Shown here: one piece after another, positions 31,091 to 32,079 of the stretch
How positions within the stretch are numbered: position 1 is the first letter of the stretch
Layout of the letters: each line of letters begins with the position of its first letter
Assembly (NCBI GenBank): GCA_001940755.1
Contig: MEHH01000003.1
Coordinates: 1-32,079 of the forward strand
Source: Candidatus Heimdallarchaeota archaeon AB_125
GTDB taxonomy: Archaea; Asgardarchaeota; Heimdallarchaeia; Heimdallarchaeales; Heimdallarchaeaceae
Direction: 5' to 3'
Length of the DNA stretch: 32,079 nucleotides
Position numbers and translations under genes: made by a program
The notes under the pieces: generated by a model
What the model saw: only the letters and a program-made list of their open reading frames with translations
Told to the model about the DNA's origin: nothing
The model's database searches: none

Positions 31091-31345
31091 ATGGTAGAGA
31101 AACAACAGATAGAAATGGATTTGTTAGATATTTTTGTTTCACTAAACAGGGGTTTGAACCTCTCAGATGTGATGTTTCAGTTAAATAATCTCTATGCTCC
31201 AAAAGGGGAAAAGGTGGAGCAAGAAATGCTTATGGAAGTTTTAGCTTCTTTGACAGACAAAGGTTATCTGAAGACTTTCCAGGTGGGAGCATTGGACAGT
31301 TGGAAAATTACTGAAGATGGAGAAGATTATTTCTATAGTCTCTAA
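31091..31345 (+). CDS. Small winged-helix-like protein, unknown function
   Basis: The protein is 84 aa. Helices at 5-35 and 40-58 are followed by ASLTDKGYLKTFQVG and SWKITEDGEDYF, the usual third helix and wing of a winged-helix DNA-binding domain. The match is by pattern only and I do not recognise the family. It starts at an ATG about 35-40 bases after AATATTTTTAG, is divergent from aRF1 and leads into the cupin isomerase-like gene with a 12-base gap. Confidence 0.6.
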   Translation: MVEKQQIEMDLLDIFVSLNRGLNLSDVMFQLNNLYAPKGEKVEQEMLMEVLASLTDKGYLKTFQVGALDSWKITEDGEDYFYSL

Positions 31346-31357
31346 AGGTAGAGTAAA

Positions 31358-32074
31358 ATGGATTTAAGGGAAAGTACAGGATTGCCTATTGTTAGTGAGG
31401 AGATTGCTCTAAAGTATAGTGAAAATGAAATTAGTGTAAAAGGTATTCAAATTATCAAAACAGAGGATGTTTCTAGTTTTCTCTTAAACACTGAATGGAA
31501 AGGAAAAGATAAGGAAAAAGAAGTATATAGAATATATCATGGTATAAGAAAAGTTGAAGACAAACATTTCTGGGATGTAATGAGGTTTGATTTTATAATT
31601 ATTCAAACTGGGAAGTTAGGAGAAGAATATAACAAGACAACCGGATATTATCGCTCTATTGCAGGTACTGGTTATCGTTTTCCAGAAATCTATCAGGTTG
31701 TTGAAGGATATTCTGAGTTTTTACTACAACAATCATCAGAATATCATGAGAAAATAAAAGATGCTGTAATGATAAGAGCACAAAAATTCGATGTTGTGGT
31801 TGTCCCCCCTTCATATGGAGTTACAATAATTAACCCAAGTGAACAGAAAACTGTACTTGCAAGAATTCGATCAGATGATGCAAAAGAACTCAGAACTGAC
31901 TATGAAAAAACTAAAGGTGAATGTTATGTCAAAGAGGAAGATGGGAGATGGACGTACAATGAAAATTATCATGAAATACCAAATTTACGTTTAGAACCAC
32001 CACAGAATAAGTGGCGATCCTTAAAGAGAGGAATTCCTATTTACAGCATCTTTTATTTTCTCATGATATTCTGA
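31358..32074 (+). CDS. Cupin-type glucose-6-phosphate isomerase homologue without metal-binding histidines
   Basis: The protein is 238 aa. The region 80-170 follows the archaeal cupin phosphoglucose isomerase: GKLGEEYNKTTGYYRS, FPEIYQVVEGYSEFLLQ, VVVPPSYGVTIIN. In the active enzyme the first motif has two His and the last one His, which with one Glu bind metal. Here these read Tyr97, Arg99 and Val155; only Glu110 remains. Extra residues lie between the first motif and the Glu. The C-terminus (GIPIYSIFYFLMIF) is hydrophobic and could be altered by a frameshift near the window end. The ATG follows AGGTAGAG. Isomerase activity is doubtful. Confidence 0.7.
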   Translation: MDLRESTGLPIVSEEIALKYSENEISVKGIQIIKTEDVSSFLLNTEWKGKDKEKEVYRIYHGIRKVEDKHFWDVMRFDFIIIQTGKLGEEYNKTTGYYRSIAGTGYRFPEIYQVVEGYSEFLLQQSSEYHEKIKDAVMIRAQKFDVVVVPPSYGVTIINPSEQKTVLARIRSDDAKELRTDYEKTKGECYVKEEDGRWTYNENYHEIPNLRLEPPQNKWRSLKRGIPIYSIFYFLMIF

Positions 32075-32079
32075 TGATT

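Overview
The window is chromosomal DNA of an AT-rich archaeon. The gene content is archaeal throughout: A-type ATPase subunits, archaeal NAC, exosome Csl4, RpoL and RpoF, aIF2-alpha, Nop10, L21e, SRP54, Pus10 with TrmY, EndA, aRF1, and a tRNA-Leu with a bulge-helix-bulge intron. Many promoters carry TATA-like boxes 20-30 nt before the start codon. Polyproline-rich and bactofilin-like proteins in this setting make me suspect an Asgard (Heimdall-like) lineage, but that is inference. The sequence alone does not fix the phylum.

Layout. 1-1362: the end of an unknown gene converges on, and overlaps, a phosphohexomutase that has lost its last domain. 1492-2856: ATPase subunits H and F, a small two-helix membrane protein, and NAC. 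2861-6460 (minus): an ArcTGT-like PUA protein, a PadR regulator with a HAAS-type membrane protein behind a palindromic operator candidate, and a Taw2-like wyosine enzyme. 6498-8861: the tRNA-splicing endonuclease EndA and a PIN-ATPase-KH protein. 8866-11474 (minus): ribose-5-phosphate isomerase, a membrane-anchored polyproline protein, and ATPase subunit D. 11637-13739: csl4, a DUF2067-like gene, rpoL and a mini-RNase III-like gene. 13746-15412: DUF99 (minus), then aIF2-alpha and nop10.

15417-25210 is a long minus-strand translation/RNA-modification block, read SRP54, trmY, pus10, rpl21e, rpoF, DUF655, rsmA, hemK2/mtq2, trmJ, METTL5-like. It is split between rpoF and DUF655 by an opposite-strand insertion: an unusually long TnpB-like gene (649 aa), richer in G+C than its surroundings. 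The final RuvC aspartate of this protein reads as histidine. Its 3' end runs into a pseudoknot-plus-hairpin structure that looks like a guide-RNA scaffold (omega RNA).

25289-27113: two paralogous bactofilin-like proteins with 18-residue repeats, behind a cluster of palindromes. 27282-27404: intron-containing tRNA-Leu(UAA). 27487-30922: AspRS, UMP kinase, and an aRF1 whose NIKS motif reads NIKD. 31091-32074: a winged-helix-like small protein and a cupin-type glucose-6-phosphate isomerase homologue that has lost its metal-binding histidines.

Several genes work together. EndA would splice the tRNA-Leu in the same window. Pus10 makes the substrate of TrmY. The HemK2/Mtq2 enzyme would methylate the GGQ glutamine of aRF1. 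Best candidates for something new: the TnpB-like element with its RNA, the metal-less cupin isomerase, the NIKD release factor, the bactofilin pair and the polyproline protein.
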